20,938 nucleotides of DNA from CALJUZ01 sp003387805 (GTDB lineage: Bacteria; Bacillota; Limnochordia; Limnochordales; ZCTH02-B6): the NCBI GenBank assembly GCA_937975235.1, contig CALJUZ010000065.1:1-20938 (forward strand), given 5' to 3'. The position numbers were made by a program, and so were the translations under genes. The notes beneath the pieces are model-generated. The model was not told the DNA's origin, made no database searches, and worked only from the letters and a program-made list of their open reading frames with translations. Shown here piece by piece: positions 1 through 7,349 of this stretch; within the stretch, counting starts at the first letter, position 1, and each line of letters begins with the position of its first letter.

Positions 1-147
1 GCCGGGGCGGCCGGCCGCTGCATCACGGAGACATCGCGAAGAAATTTTACCAAGGACCGCGGCCCCCCGGAGGGGAACAATGCAATGCACAGCCCCGGGC
101 GGCAGGCCGCGGCCGGTGCATATACTGGCCAGGGAAGGTGGTTCTAC

Positions 148-747
148 ATGGGCGTTTTGGTACCGATGGTCGTGGAGCAAACCAACCGGGGAGAGCGCGC
201 GTATGATATATACTCGCGGCTGCTGAAGGACCGCATCGTCTTTATCGGCGGCCCCATCGACGACCACGTGGCGAATCTGGTCATCGCGCAGCTGCTGTTC
301 CTGGAATCGGAGGACCCGGACAAGGACATCCACCTGTATATCAACAGCCCTGGCGGCGTAGTCTATTCGGGTCTGGCGATCTATGATACGATGCAGTACA
401 TCAAGCCCGACGTGTCCACCATCTGCGTGGGCATGGCGGCCAGCATGGCGGCGGTGCTGCTGGCGGCGGGCGCGAAGGGCAAGCGGTTCGCGCTGCCCTA
501 CTCGCGGGTCATGATCCACCAGCCGCTGGGCGGCGTGCGGGGCCAGGCCACGGAGATCGAGATTGAGGCCCGGGAAATTCTGCGCATCAAGCAGACGCTC
601 AACGACATCCTGGTCAAGCACACCGGGCAGCCTGTGGAACGCATCGAGCGGGACACGGATCGCAACTTCTACATGTCCGCCGAGGAAGCCCTGGAGTACG
701 GCATCATCGACGGCGTGCTGAAGGAGCGAGCCGCGAAGGCCGACTAG
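148..747 (+). CDS. clpP: ATP-dependent Clp protease proteolytic subunit ClpP
   Basis: This is the serine peptidase that forms the two-ring, 14-subunit degradation chamber used with ClpX (encoded next) in the cytosol. The ATG at 148 gives 199 residues, the usual length, and has AAGGTGG six bases upstream. The start of the protein (MGVLVPMVVEQTNRGE) aligns directly with mature ClpP. An in-frame ATG at 85 would add 21 residues, which could be a propeptide as in E. coli, and it also has a GGAGGGG upstream. A TATACT hexamer at 121-126 could be a -10 element and would favour the later start. Catalytic Ser99 (GMAAS) and His124 (MIHQPLGG) are present, but the third triad position is Asn173 (RDTDRNF) where Asp is expected. 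The family call is certain; full stand-alone activity is not. The 84 bases before the first ATG hold only a GC palindrome at 7-18 and no recognisable gene end. Confidence 0.96.
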   Translation: MGVLVPMVVEQTNRGERAYDIYSRLLKDRIVFIGGPIDDHVANLVIAQLLFLESEDPDKDIHLYINSPGGVVYSGLAIYDTMQYIKPDVSTICVGMAASMAAVLLAAGAKGKRFALPYSRVMIHQPLGGVRGQATEIEIEAREILRIKQTLNDILVKHTGQPVERIERDTDRNFYMSAEEALEYGIIDGVLKERAAKAD

Positions 748-762
748 ACGGGGTGTGATACG

Positions 763-2034
763 ATGTTCAAATTCGGCGACGAAAAGGGCCAGCTCAAGTG
801 CTCCTTCTGCGGCAAGGGGCAGGAGCAGGTCAAGAAGCTCATCGCCGGGCCGGGCGTCTACATTTGCGACGAGTGCATCGAGCTGTGCAACGAGATCATC
901 GAGGAAGAGATGCACGACGAAATCGACGTCGAGCTCGGCAACGTACCCCGGCCGAAGGAAATCAAGGAGATCCTCGACCAGTACGTAGTCGGCCAGGAAG
1001 CGGCCAAGAAGTCGCTGGCGGTGGCGGTGTACAACCACTACAAGCGGATCAACGCGGGCGTGCGGGCCGACGACGTGGAGCTGCAGAAGAGCAACATCCT
1101 GCTGCTGGGCCCCACGGGCAGCGGCAAGACGCTGCTGGCCCAGACCCTGGCCCGCATCCTCAACGTGCCCTTCGCCATTGCGGACGCCACCTCGCTGACC
1201 GAGGCGGGCTACGTGGGCGAAGACGTGGAGAACATTTTGCTCAAGCTCATCCAGGCCGCCGACTACGACGTGGAAAAGGCCGAACGCGGCATCATCTACA
1301 TCGACGAGGTGGACAAAGTCGCCCGCAAGTCGGAAAACCCGTCCATCACCCGCGACGTGTCGGGCGAGGGCGTGCAGCAGGCGCTGCTGAAGATTCTGGA
1401 GGGCACGGTGGCCAGCGTGCCGCCCCAGGGCGGGCGCAAGCACCCGCACCAGGAGTTCATCCAGATCGACACGTCCAACATTTTGTTCATCTGCGGCGGC
1501 GCGTTCGACGGGCTGGAGAAAATCATCGAGCGGCGCATCGGCCAGAAGTCCATCGGCTTCGGCGCGGACGTCAAGAGCCGGGAGGAGAAGCCCATCGGCG
1601 ACCTGCTGCGGCAGATCATGCCGGAGGACCTGCTCAAGTACGGCATGATTCCCGAGTTCATCGGCCGGCTGCCGGTGGTGGTGGCGCTGGACGCGCTGGA
1701 CGAGGACGCGCTGGTGCGCATCCTGGTGGAGCCGAAAAACGCGTTGGTCAAGCAGTACCAGAAGTTCTTCGAGATGGACGGCGTGGAGCTGGAGTTCACC
1801 GAAGAGGCCCTGCGGGCCATCGCCCGCAAGGCCATGGAGCGCAAAACCGGCGCCCGCGGCCTGCGGTCCATCATCGAAAACCTGCTGCTGGACGTCATGT
1901 ACGAACTGCCGTCCCGCGACGACGTGCAGAAGGTCATCATCAACGAAGGCTGCGTCCTGAGGGGCGAGCCGCCCACGCTGGTGCCGGCGGCCCGCAAGGC
2001 CAAGGCCAAGCAGCAAAAAGAAGAAACCGCCTGA
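763..2034 (+). CDS. clpX: ATP-dependent Clp protease ATP-binding subunit ClpX
   Basis: ClpX is the AAA+ hexameric unfoldase that recognises tagged proteins and threads them into ClpP. The 423 residues are the normal length. The N-terminal C4 zinc-binding domain uses Cys13, Cys16, Cys35 and Cys38. Walker A is GPTGSGKT (116-123), the pore-1 loop GYVG (149-152), Walker B IIYIDE (177-182), the RKH loop is at 225-227, and the ClpP-docking loop tip IGF is at 264-266. A sensor-2 GARGLRS segment lies near 363. The gene begins 15 bases after the clpP stop with GGGGTG seven bases before the ATG, so the two are probably one transcript. A strong hairpin directly follows the stop. The intact IGF loop means it can dock on a ClpP, so partnership with the neighbouring clpP product is expected. 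Confidence 0.98.
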   Translation: MFKFGDEKGQLKCSFCGKGQEQVKKLIAGPGVYICDECIELCNEIIEEEMHDEIDVELGNVPRPKEIKEILDQYVVGQEAAKKSLAVAVYNHYKRINAGVRADDVELQKSNILLLGPTGSGKTLLAQTLARILNVPFAIADATSLTEAGYVGEDVENILLKLIQAADYDVEKAERGIIYIDEVDKVARKSENPSITRDVSGEGVQQALLKILEGTVASVPPQGGRKHPHQEFIQIDTSNILFICGGAFDGLEKIIERRIGQKSIGFGADVKSREEKPIGDLLRQIMPEDLLKYGMIPEFIGRLPVVVALDALDEDALVRILVEPKNALVKQYQKFFEMDGVELEFTEEALRAIARKAMERKTGARGLRSIIENLLLDVMYELPSRDDVQKVIINEGCVLRGEPPTLVPAARKAKAKQQKEETA

Positions 2035-2038
2035 ACGA

Positions 2039-2077
2039 GAGGCCGGCAGCCGCCAGGGTTGCCGGCCTCCTTCGTTT
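2039..2077 (+). terminator. Intrinsic terminator after clpX
   Basis: A 10-bp perfect stem (2039-2048 with 2060-2069) extends to 13 bp with inner pairs including one G-T, leaving a five-base loop. It is followed by the T-rich CTTCGTTT. It begins four bases after the clpX stop and should end the clpP-clpX transcript, separating it from lonB. Confidence 0.75.
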
Positions 2078-2160
2078 CCGTCCGGTTTACCGCCCGCCCG
2101 CCGGGGCCATACTAACCGCGGCGTGGAGCTCGCTTGGCCGCGGGAGGGAGCCAGCCGGCG

Positions 2161-3870
2161 ATGGATTTCATGGTCGTCTTCGGGCTCGTCAACTTCTTCT
2201 TTGCCGTCGTCATCGGCCTTTACTTCCTGAACTTGCTGCGGGCGCAGCAGACCAGCCGCTCGGCCATCGAGCGCGAGTCCCGCAAGGAGATGGAAAAGCT
2301 GCGCAAGATGAAGCAGATCTCGCTGACGGAGCCTCTGGCGGAAAAGACGCGCCCGGCCGCGCTGGACGACATCATCGGCCAGGAGGAGGGCCTGAAGGCG
2401 CTGCGGGCCGCGCTGTGCGGGCCCAACCCGCAGCACGTCATCATCTACGGCCCGCCCGGCGTGGGCAAGACGGCCGCCGCGCGCGTCGTGCTGGAGGAAG
2501 CCAAGCGCAACCCGCTGTCGCCCTTCAAGCACGACGCGCAGTTCGTGGAGGTGGACGCGACGACGGCCCGCTTTGATGACCGCGGCATCGCGGACCCCTT
2601 GATGGGTTCGGTGCACGATCCCATCTACCAAGGGGCGGGGCCGCTGGGCCAGGCGGGCATCCCCCAGCCCAAGCCCGGCGCGGTGACGAAAGCCCACGGG
2701 GGCATCTTGTTCATCGACGAAATCGGCGAGCTGCACCCCATTCAGATGAACAAGCTGCTGAAAGTGCTGGAGGACCGGCGGGTTTTCCTGGAAAGCGCGT
2801 ACTACAGCTCCGAGGACGCCAACATCCCGGCCCACATTCACGAAATTTTTCAGAAGGGGCTGCCCGCGGACTTTCGCCTGGTGGGCGCGACGACCCGCAT
2901 GCCCCACGAGCTGCCGCCGGCCATTCGCTCCCGCTGCCTGGAAGTGTTTTTCCGCGCCTTGACGCCGGCGGAAATTCGCGTCATCGCCGAGAAGGCCGCC
3001 GCGAAAATCCAGTTCCCGATGGACGGCGACGCCTTGGACGTGTTGGTGCGCTACGCCCAAAACGGCCGGGAGGCCGTCAACATGGTGCAGATCGCGGCCG
3101 GCGTCGTGCTGACCGACGGCCGCAGCCGCATCGAGCGGCGGGACATGGAGTGGGTCATCAACAGCGGGCAGTACGCCCCCAGGCCCGAGCGGAGGGTGGG
3201 GGGCGAGCCGCAGGTGGGCTGCGTGTACGGACTGGCCGTCACGGGTCCCAACCAAGGCCTGGTGGTGGAGGTGGAGGCGTGCGCCGCGCCCGCGGAGCCG
3301 GGCCGGGGCCGGATCATCGTCACCGGCATCATGGAAGAGGAGGAGATGGGCGGCGCGGGCGTCACCATGCGCCGCCGCAGCATGGCCCGCAGCTCTTTGG
3401 ACAACGTGCTGACGGTGCTGCGCAAGTTTTTGCACGTGCGGCCCGATGATTACGACATCCACGTTAACTTCCCCGGCGGCGTGCCCATTGACGGGCCTTC
3501 CGCGGGCGTCACCATGGTGACGGCCATCTACTCGGCCATTACGGAAGAACCCGTGGACAGCCGGCTGGCCATGACGGGCGAAGTGTCCATCCGCGGCCTG
3601 GTCAAGCCGGTGGGCGGCGTGGTGGCCAAGCTGGAGGCGGCCCGGCTGGCCGGCGCGCGGCGGGTGATCATTCCAAAAGAAAACTGGCAGGAATCGTTCC
3701 GCGCTTTGTCGGACGAGGATTTTGAAGTCATACCCGTGGAGCGCATTCAGGACGTCACCGCGCTGGCCGTGCGGGGGCGGGCCGGCGCCGCGGCGCAGAC
3801 GCTCCGCTCCGCGGAGCTGCCCGGGCCGGCGGCGGCCGCGGCGGCGCCGTCCGCGACGGTGTCTTCGTAG
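2161..3870 (+). CDS. lonB: Membrane-anchored ATP-dependent protease LonB
   Basis: LonB is a Lon-family AAA+ serine protease held at the membrane; in Bacillus it is expressed in the forespore during sporulation. The product is 569 residues. Residues 4-24 form one transmembrane helix, followed by a charged linker. Walker A is GPPGVGKT (97-104) and Walker B ILFIDE (182-187); the central part is very close to Bacillus LonB as remembered. The C-terminal peptidase domain has the Ser-Lys dyad: Ser447 in DGPSAG and Lys490 in GGVVAK. The last 30 residues are an Ala/Pro-rich tail. I chose the ATG at 2161 because GGGAGGGAG lies 11-13 bases upstream and the membrane helix starts at once; a TTG at 2134 would add nine residues through the Shine-Dalgarno. 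Presence of this gene is the best hint of a spore-forming lineage, but sporulation control is inference and no sigma-F/G promoter was identified. Confidence 0.96.
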   Translation: MDFMVVFGLVNFFFAVVIGLYFLNLLRAQQTSRSAIERESRKEMEKLRKMKQISLTEPLAEKTRPAALDDIIGQEEGLKALRAALCGPNPQHVIIYGPPGVGKTAAARVVLEEAKRNPLSPFKHDAQFVEVDATTARFDDRGIADPLMGSVHDPIYQGAGPLGQAGIPQPKPGAVTKAHGGILFIDEIGELHPIQMNKLLKVLEDRRVFLESAYYSSEDANIPAHIHEIFQKGLPADFRLVGATTRMPHELPPAIRSRCLEVFFRALTPAEIRVIAEKAAAKIQFPMDGDALDVLVRYAQNGREAVNMVQIAAGVVLTDGRSRIERRDMEWVINSGQYAPRPERRVGGEPQVGCVYGLAVTGPNQGLVVEVEACAAPAEPGRGRIIVTGIMEEEEMGGAGVTMRRRSMARSSLDNVLTVLRKFLHVRPDDYDIHVNFPGGVPIDGPSAGVTMVTAIYSAITEEPVDSRLAMTGEVSIRGLVKPVGGVVAKLEAARLAGARRVIIPKENWQESFRALSDEDFEVIPVERIQDVTALAVRGRAGAAAQTLRSAELPGPAAAAAAPSATVSS

Positions 3871-3953
3871 GCGCAGGCGGCGCCGGGGGGCCTGCACCGC
3901 CGGCGGCCCCTTGGCCCGCCGGCCGCCGCCCTAGCAATTTCCACAAGGGAATC
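3871..3953. other. lonB-lonA intergenic hairpins
   Basis: Two GC-rich inverted repeats follow the lonB stop: GCAGGC/GCCTGC at 3873-3895 (11-base spacer) and GCCGGCGG/CCGCCGGC at 3899-3923 (9-base loop). Neither has a following T-run, so they could be weak or factor-dependent terminators, or mRNA-stabilising 3' structures. Confidence 0.4.
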
Positions 3954-3957
3954 CCTT
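3945..3957. promoter_or_regulatory. Dyad over the lonA -35 region
   Basis: AAGGGAATCCCTT is a perfect 6+1+6 palindrome that covers the -35 position of the lonA promoter. Its place suggests an operator. It does not match CIRCE (HrcA) or the CtsR heptad repeat. Confidence 0.4.
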
Positions 3958-3973
3958 CGCCGTCCCCGAATAC

Positions 3974-3982
3974 TGATATAAT
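3974..3982 (+). promoter_or_regulatory. lonA promoter, extended -10
   Basis: TGATATAAT at 3974-3982 is a perfect extended -10 (TG, one base, TATAAT) in an otherwise very GC-rich region. The -35 area (about 3954-3959) has no TTGACA-like hexamer, which fits an extended -10 promoter. Transcription would start near 3989, leaving a leader of about 44 bases before lonA. Confidence 0.7.
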
Positions 3983-3984
3983 AG

Positions 3985-4001
3985 CGCAGTTTTCGACTGC
4001 G
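3985..4001. promoter_or_regulatory. Dyad at the lonA transcription start
   Basis: CGCAGT-TTTCG-ACTGCG is a perfect 6-bp inverted repeat over the expected start point, followed by a T-rich stretch (4002-4017). It could be an operator. If transcription starts a few bases further upstream it could instead form a terminator-like hairpin in the leader. Confidence 0.4.
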
Positions 4002-4032
4002 TCTTTTGTTTTGTTTGAAGGGGGCCGGCGCC

Positions 4033-6648
4033 ATGGACGAACTGTCCCTGAAACAGCCGGAACTGGGGAACACATTGCTGCCTCTGCTGCCTTTGCGGGG
4101 GATGCTGATATTTCCGCACACGGTGACGCCCCTGGAGGTGGGCCGCCCGCGCAGCGTGCAGGCGCTGGAGGCGGCCGTCATGGGCGACCGGCGTATCGTG
4201 CTGGCCGCGCAGAAGGACGCGGAAGTGCAGGAGCCGGCGCCGGAGGACATCTACACCGTCGGCACGCTGGGCGAAGTAAAGCAGGTGCTGAAGCTGCCCG
4301 AGGGCCAGCTGCGGGTGCTCATCGAGGGCAAGTCTCGGGTGCAGCTGACGGAGATTGTGGCCGGAGATCCGTATTATCAGGCCGCCGTCCGGCCGCTGCC
4401 CGCGCCCGACGAAGACTTGCCGCCGCAGCACATCGAGGCGTTGATGCGCACGGCGCGGCGCTTGTTCGAGCAGTACTCGCGCCTCGGCAAAAAGCATCCG
4501 GAGGAGTTCGTCCGCTCCATCGTCAGCATCGAGGAGCCCGAGCGGCTGCTCAACACCATCGCATCCCAGCTGGCGGTGGACTTGAAGGAAAAGCAGGCGC
4601 TCCTGGAGCTGCCGGGACTGGCCGAGCGCCTGGAGCAGCTGGCCGCGCTGCTGGCCGGCGAGCGGGACATTCTGGAGCTGGAAAAGCGCATCCAGGCCCG
4701 GGTGCGGCGGCGCATGGAGAAGTCCCAGCGGGAATATTACCTGCGGGAGCAGATCAAGGCCATCCAGCAGGAGCTGGGCGAGGGCGACGACCGCCAGGCG
4801 GAGGTGGAGGAGTTCCGGCGCCGCATCGAGGAGTCGGGCATGACCGGCGAGGCCCGGAAGAAAGCGCTGCACGAGCTGAAGCGGCTGGAGAAGATGCCGC
4901 CCATGTCGGCCGAGACCGTGGTGGTCCGCAACTACCTGGACTGGCTTGTGTCGCTGCCGTGGAACAAGCGGACCGAAGACCGCCAGGACATCGAGGCGGC
5001 CCGGGAGATTCTGGACGAGGACCATTACGGGCTGGAGAAGGTCAAGGAGCGCATCCTTGAATACTTGGCCGTGCGGCAGCTGACCGGCGGCATGAAGGGC
5101 CCCATCTTGTGCCTGGTGGGCCCGCCGGGCGTCGGCAAGACGTCGCTGGGACGCTCCATCGCCCGGGCGCTGGACCGCAGCTTCGTTCGCATTTCGCTGG
5201 GCGGCGTGCGGGACGAGGCGGAGATCCGGGGCCACCGCCGCACCTACATCGGCTCCATGCCGGGGCGCATCGTGCAGGCGCTGCGGCGGGCGGGCTCGTG
5301 CAATCCGGTTATTTTGCTGGACGAGGTCGACAAGATGAGCGCGGACTTCCGGGGCGATCCGGCGGCGGCGCTGCTGGAAGTGCTGGACCCGGAGCAAAAC
5401 CACGCCTTTTCGGACCATTACCTGGAAGTGCCCGTGGACTTGTCCGAAGTGCTGTTTTTGACGACGGCCAACGTGATGTGGAACATCCCGCGGCCGCTGC
5501 TGGATCGCATGGAGGTCATTTCGCTGCCCGGGTACACCGAGGAGGAGAAGCTGGCCATCGCCCGGAGGCACCTGCTGCCGAAGCAGATGAAAGCCCACGG
5601 GCTGGAGCCGGAGCAGCTGCACGTGTCCGACAACGCCATCCGGCATATCATCCGCGGGTACACGCGGGAGGCGGGCGTGCGGGGACTGGAGCGCAGTCTG
5701 GCCGCGCTGTGCCGCAAGGCCGCCCGCGAAGTGGTGGAGGGCGGCAGGCTGCCGGTGCGGGTGACCCGCAACACGCTGGCGCGGCATCTGGGGCCGCCTC
5801 GGTACCTGGAGTCGCGCAAGGAAGCCGAAGACCGGGTGGGCCTGGCCCACGGCCTGGCCTACACCGAGTTCGGCGGCGACATCTTGTCCTTTGAGGTGAC
5901 GGTGGTGCCCGGCAAGGGCCAGCTGACGCTGACCGGCAAGCTGGGCGAAGTGATGCGGGAGTCGGCCCAGGCGGGCTTCAGCTACATCCGGTCCCGGGCC
6001 CGGGAGCTGGGCCTGGAGCCCTTGTTCCACGAAAACGTGGACATCCACATGCACGTGCCGGAAGGCGCCACGCCGAAAGACGGGCCCTCCGCGGGCATTA
6101 CCATTGCCGTGGCGCTGGCCTCGGCGCTGACGGGCCGGCCCGTGCGGCACGACGTGGCCATGACCGGGGAGATTACGCTGCGGGGCCGGGTGCTGCCGGT
6201 GGGCGGCATCAAGGAGAAAGTGCTGGCCGCGCACCGGGCCGGCGCGCACGTCATCGTCATGCCCAAGGAAAACGAGAAGGACCTGGAAGAGATTCCGCTG
6301 GCCATCCGGCGCCAGCTGGACATCCGGCTGGTAGAGCATATGGACGAAGTGCTGGCTTTGGCCCTCCGCCCGGCGCCGCAGCGGGCGGCCGCGGAGGAGG
6401 CGTCGGCCCGGAGCGAAGCCGCGGCCTCCGCGGAAGAGCCCGATCTCGACGAGCCGTCGGGCGAGGACATGCCCGGCGGCGACTTGCCGGGCGTGGACGA
6501 TCTCCCCGGCCCGGCTCCGGCGCCCGATGCGGGGGAGGAGCCGCTGGAGACGCCCTTCGCCGCGCCGGCGGAGGACCTGCTTCCGGCGCCGCCCGCGGCA
6601 CCGGACGCTCCGGGCGGTGCGGGCGCTTCGTCCGAGCAGGTGCACTAG
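4033..6648 (+). CDS. lonA: ATP-dependent protease Lon (LonA)
   Basis: LonA is the soluble housekeeping Lon protease, a hexamer that degrades damaged and regulatory proteins. The order is the Lon substrate-binding N domain (about 12-200), a coiled-coil region (200-300), AAA+ with Walker A GPPGVGKT (363-370) and Walker B ILLDEVDK (427-434), then the peptidase with Ser686 (PKDGPSAG) and Lys729 (GGIKEK). The protein is 871 residues against the usual 770-810; the excess is a low-complexity acidic Ala/Pro/Gly tail from about residue 780. The ATG at 4033 follows GAAGGGGG at eight bases; a TTG at 4006 would add nine non-conserved residues. It has its own promoter and is followed after two bases by ysxC, so those two are likely cotranscribed and translationally coupled. 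Confidence 0.98.
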   Translation: MDELSLKQPELGNTLLPLLPLRGMLIFPHTVTPLEVGRPRSVQALEAAVMGDRRIVLAAQKDAEVQEPAPEDIYTVGTLGEVKQVLKLPEGQLRVLIEGKSRVQLTEIVAGDPYYQAAVRPLPAPDEDLPPQHIEALMRTARRLFEQYSRLGKKHPEEFVRSIVSIEEPERLLNTIASQLAVDLKEKQALLELPGLAERLEQLAALLAGERDILELEKRIQARVRRRMEKSQREYYLREQIKAIQQELGEGDDRQAEVEEFRRRIEESGMTGEARKKALHELKRLEKMPPMSAETVVVRNYLDWLVSLPWNKRTEDRQDIEAAREILDEDHYGLEKVKERILEYLAVRQLTGGMKGPILCLVGPPGVGKTSLGRSIARALDRSFVRISLGGVRDEAEIRGHRRTYIGSMPGRIVQALRRAGSCNPVILLDEVDKMSADFRGDPAAALLEVLDPEQNHAFSDHYLEVPVDLSEVLFLTTANVMWNIPRPLLDRMEVISLPGYTEEEKLAIARRHLLPKQMKAHGLEPEQLHVSDNAIRHIIRGYTREAGVRGLERSLAALCRKAAREVVEGGRLPVRVTRNTLARHLGPPRYLESRKEAEDRVGLAHGLAYTEFGGDILSFEVTVVPGKGQLTLTGKLGEVMRESAQAGFSYIRSRARELGLEPLFHENVDIHMHVPEGATPKDGPSAGITIAVALASALTGRPVRHDVAMTGEITLRGRVLPVGGIKEKVLAAHRAGAHVIVMPKENEKDLEEIPLAIRRQLDIRLVEHMDEVLALALRPAPQRAAAEEASARSEAAASAEEPDLDEPSGEDMPGGDLPGVDDLPGPAPAPDAGEEPLETPFAAPAEDLLPAPPAAPDAPGGAGASSEQVH

Positions 6649-6650
6649 CC

Positions 6651-7349
6651 GTGGTGAAGTGGCACGCCGCCGAACTGGCGGCTACCGCGGTGGAGCCGAA
6701 GCAGTACCCGAGGCATGATTTGCCGGAAGTCGCGCTGGTGGGGCGCTCCAACGTGGGCAAGTCCTCGCTCATCAACCGGCTGCTGGGCCGGCGCCTGGCC
6801 CGCACCAGCAACACGCCGGGCCGCACGCAGACGCTGAACTTTTACGCCGTCGACAAGCGGCTCTGCCTGGTGGACCTGCCGGGCTACGGCTACGCCCGGG
6901 TGCCGATGCGGATGCGCCGGCGGTGGCAGCCCATGATCGAGCATTACCTGACGGAGCGGCCCAACTTGGTGGGCGTCATTCAGGTGGTCGACATCCGGCA
7001 CCCGCCTACGGAAGACGACAAGACCATGGCCGCGTGGCTGGCCCGGCGGGGGCTGCCCGCGGTGGCCGTGGCCACCAAGGCCGACAAGATCGCCCGGGGC
7101 CGCAGGCCCCAGCACGTGGCGCGCATGGCCCGGGAGCTGGGGCTGCCTGTGCTGGCGTTCTCCGCCGCCACCGGTGAAGGCCGGGACGACGTCATCGGCG
7201 TGCTGAAGGCCATGCTGCTGGAGGCCCGGCTGGCCGGCGAGGCGTCCGGGGTATCGGGCGCGACCGGCGGCGCGGACGGCCCGGACGCCGCGGAAGGCGC
7301 CGGCACCGATGAAGGCCCGGGCGCTCCCGAAGCCCAGCGGGGCGGCTAG
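6651..7349 (+). CDS. ysxC: Ribosome biogenesis GTP-binding protein YsxC/EngB
   Basis: YsxC (EngB/YihA) is an essential small GTPase of the TrmE-Era-EngA group that assists late assembly of the 50S ribosomal subunit. The G1 motif is GRSNVGKS (31-38), a conserved TPGRTQTLNF segment (55-64) covers the switch region, G3 is DLPGYG (75-80), G4 TKAD (142-145) and G5 SAATGEG (171-177). The 232 residues exceed the usual 195-200 by an Ala/Gly-rich tail after about 195. The start is GTG at 6651, two bases after the lonA stop, with a weak AGGTG inside the end of lonA; this suggests translational coupling. A second GTG at 6654 is an equal alternative. The lonA-ysxC linkage is the same as in Bacillus. Its stop codon overlaps the stop of the convergent PRC-barrel gene. 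Confidence 0.96.
   Translation: MVKWHAAELAATAVEPKQYPRHDLPEVALVGRSNVGKSSLINRLLGRRLARTSNTPGRTQTLNFYAVDKRLCLVDLPGYGYARVPMRMRRRWQPMIEHYLTERPNLVGVIQVVDIRHPPTEDDKTMAAWLARRGLPAVAVATKADKIARGRRPQHVARMARELGLPVLAFSAATGEGRDDVIGVLKAMLLEARLAGEASGVSGATGGADGPDAAEGAGTDEGPGAPEAQRGG

Noticed and set aside
7..18. The palindrome GCGGCCGGCCGC occurring at both window ends (7-18 and 20835-20846)
   Set aside because: GGCCGGCC cores also occur inside coding sequence (for example near 17127) and are expected often at this base composition.
80..222. A leader ORF from the ATG at 80, overlapping the clpP start
   Set aside because: Spacing to GGAGG is good but the peptide has no pattern and runs into conserved clpP coding; kept only as a remark on clpP start choice.
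798..2576. A 592-codon plus-strand frame across clpX and lonB
   Set aside because: It is a frame-shifted shadow with Arg/Ala/Gly-rich sequence; clpX and lonB in the other frame have complete family motifs.
3985..4017. Hairpin plus T-rich tract as a terminator of lonB
   Set aside because: It lies downstream of a strong extended -10 element and at the expected lonA start point, so an operator or leader element is more likely.
3931..6645. A 904-codon open frame antisense to lonA
   Set aside because: It mirrors lonA almost exactly, is rich in Arg, Gln, His, Pro and Leu with no domain, and such antisense frames are expected where third codon positions are nearly all G or C.
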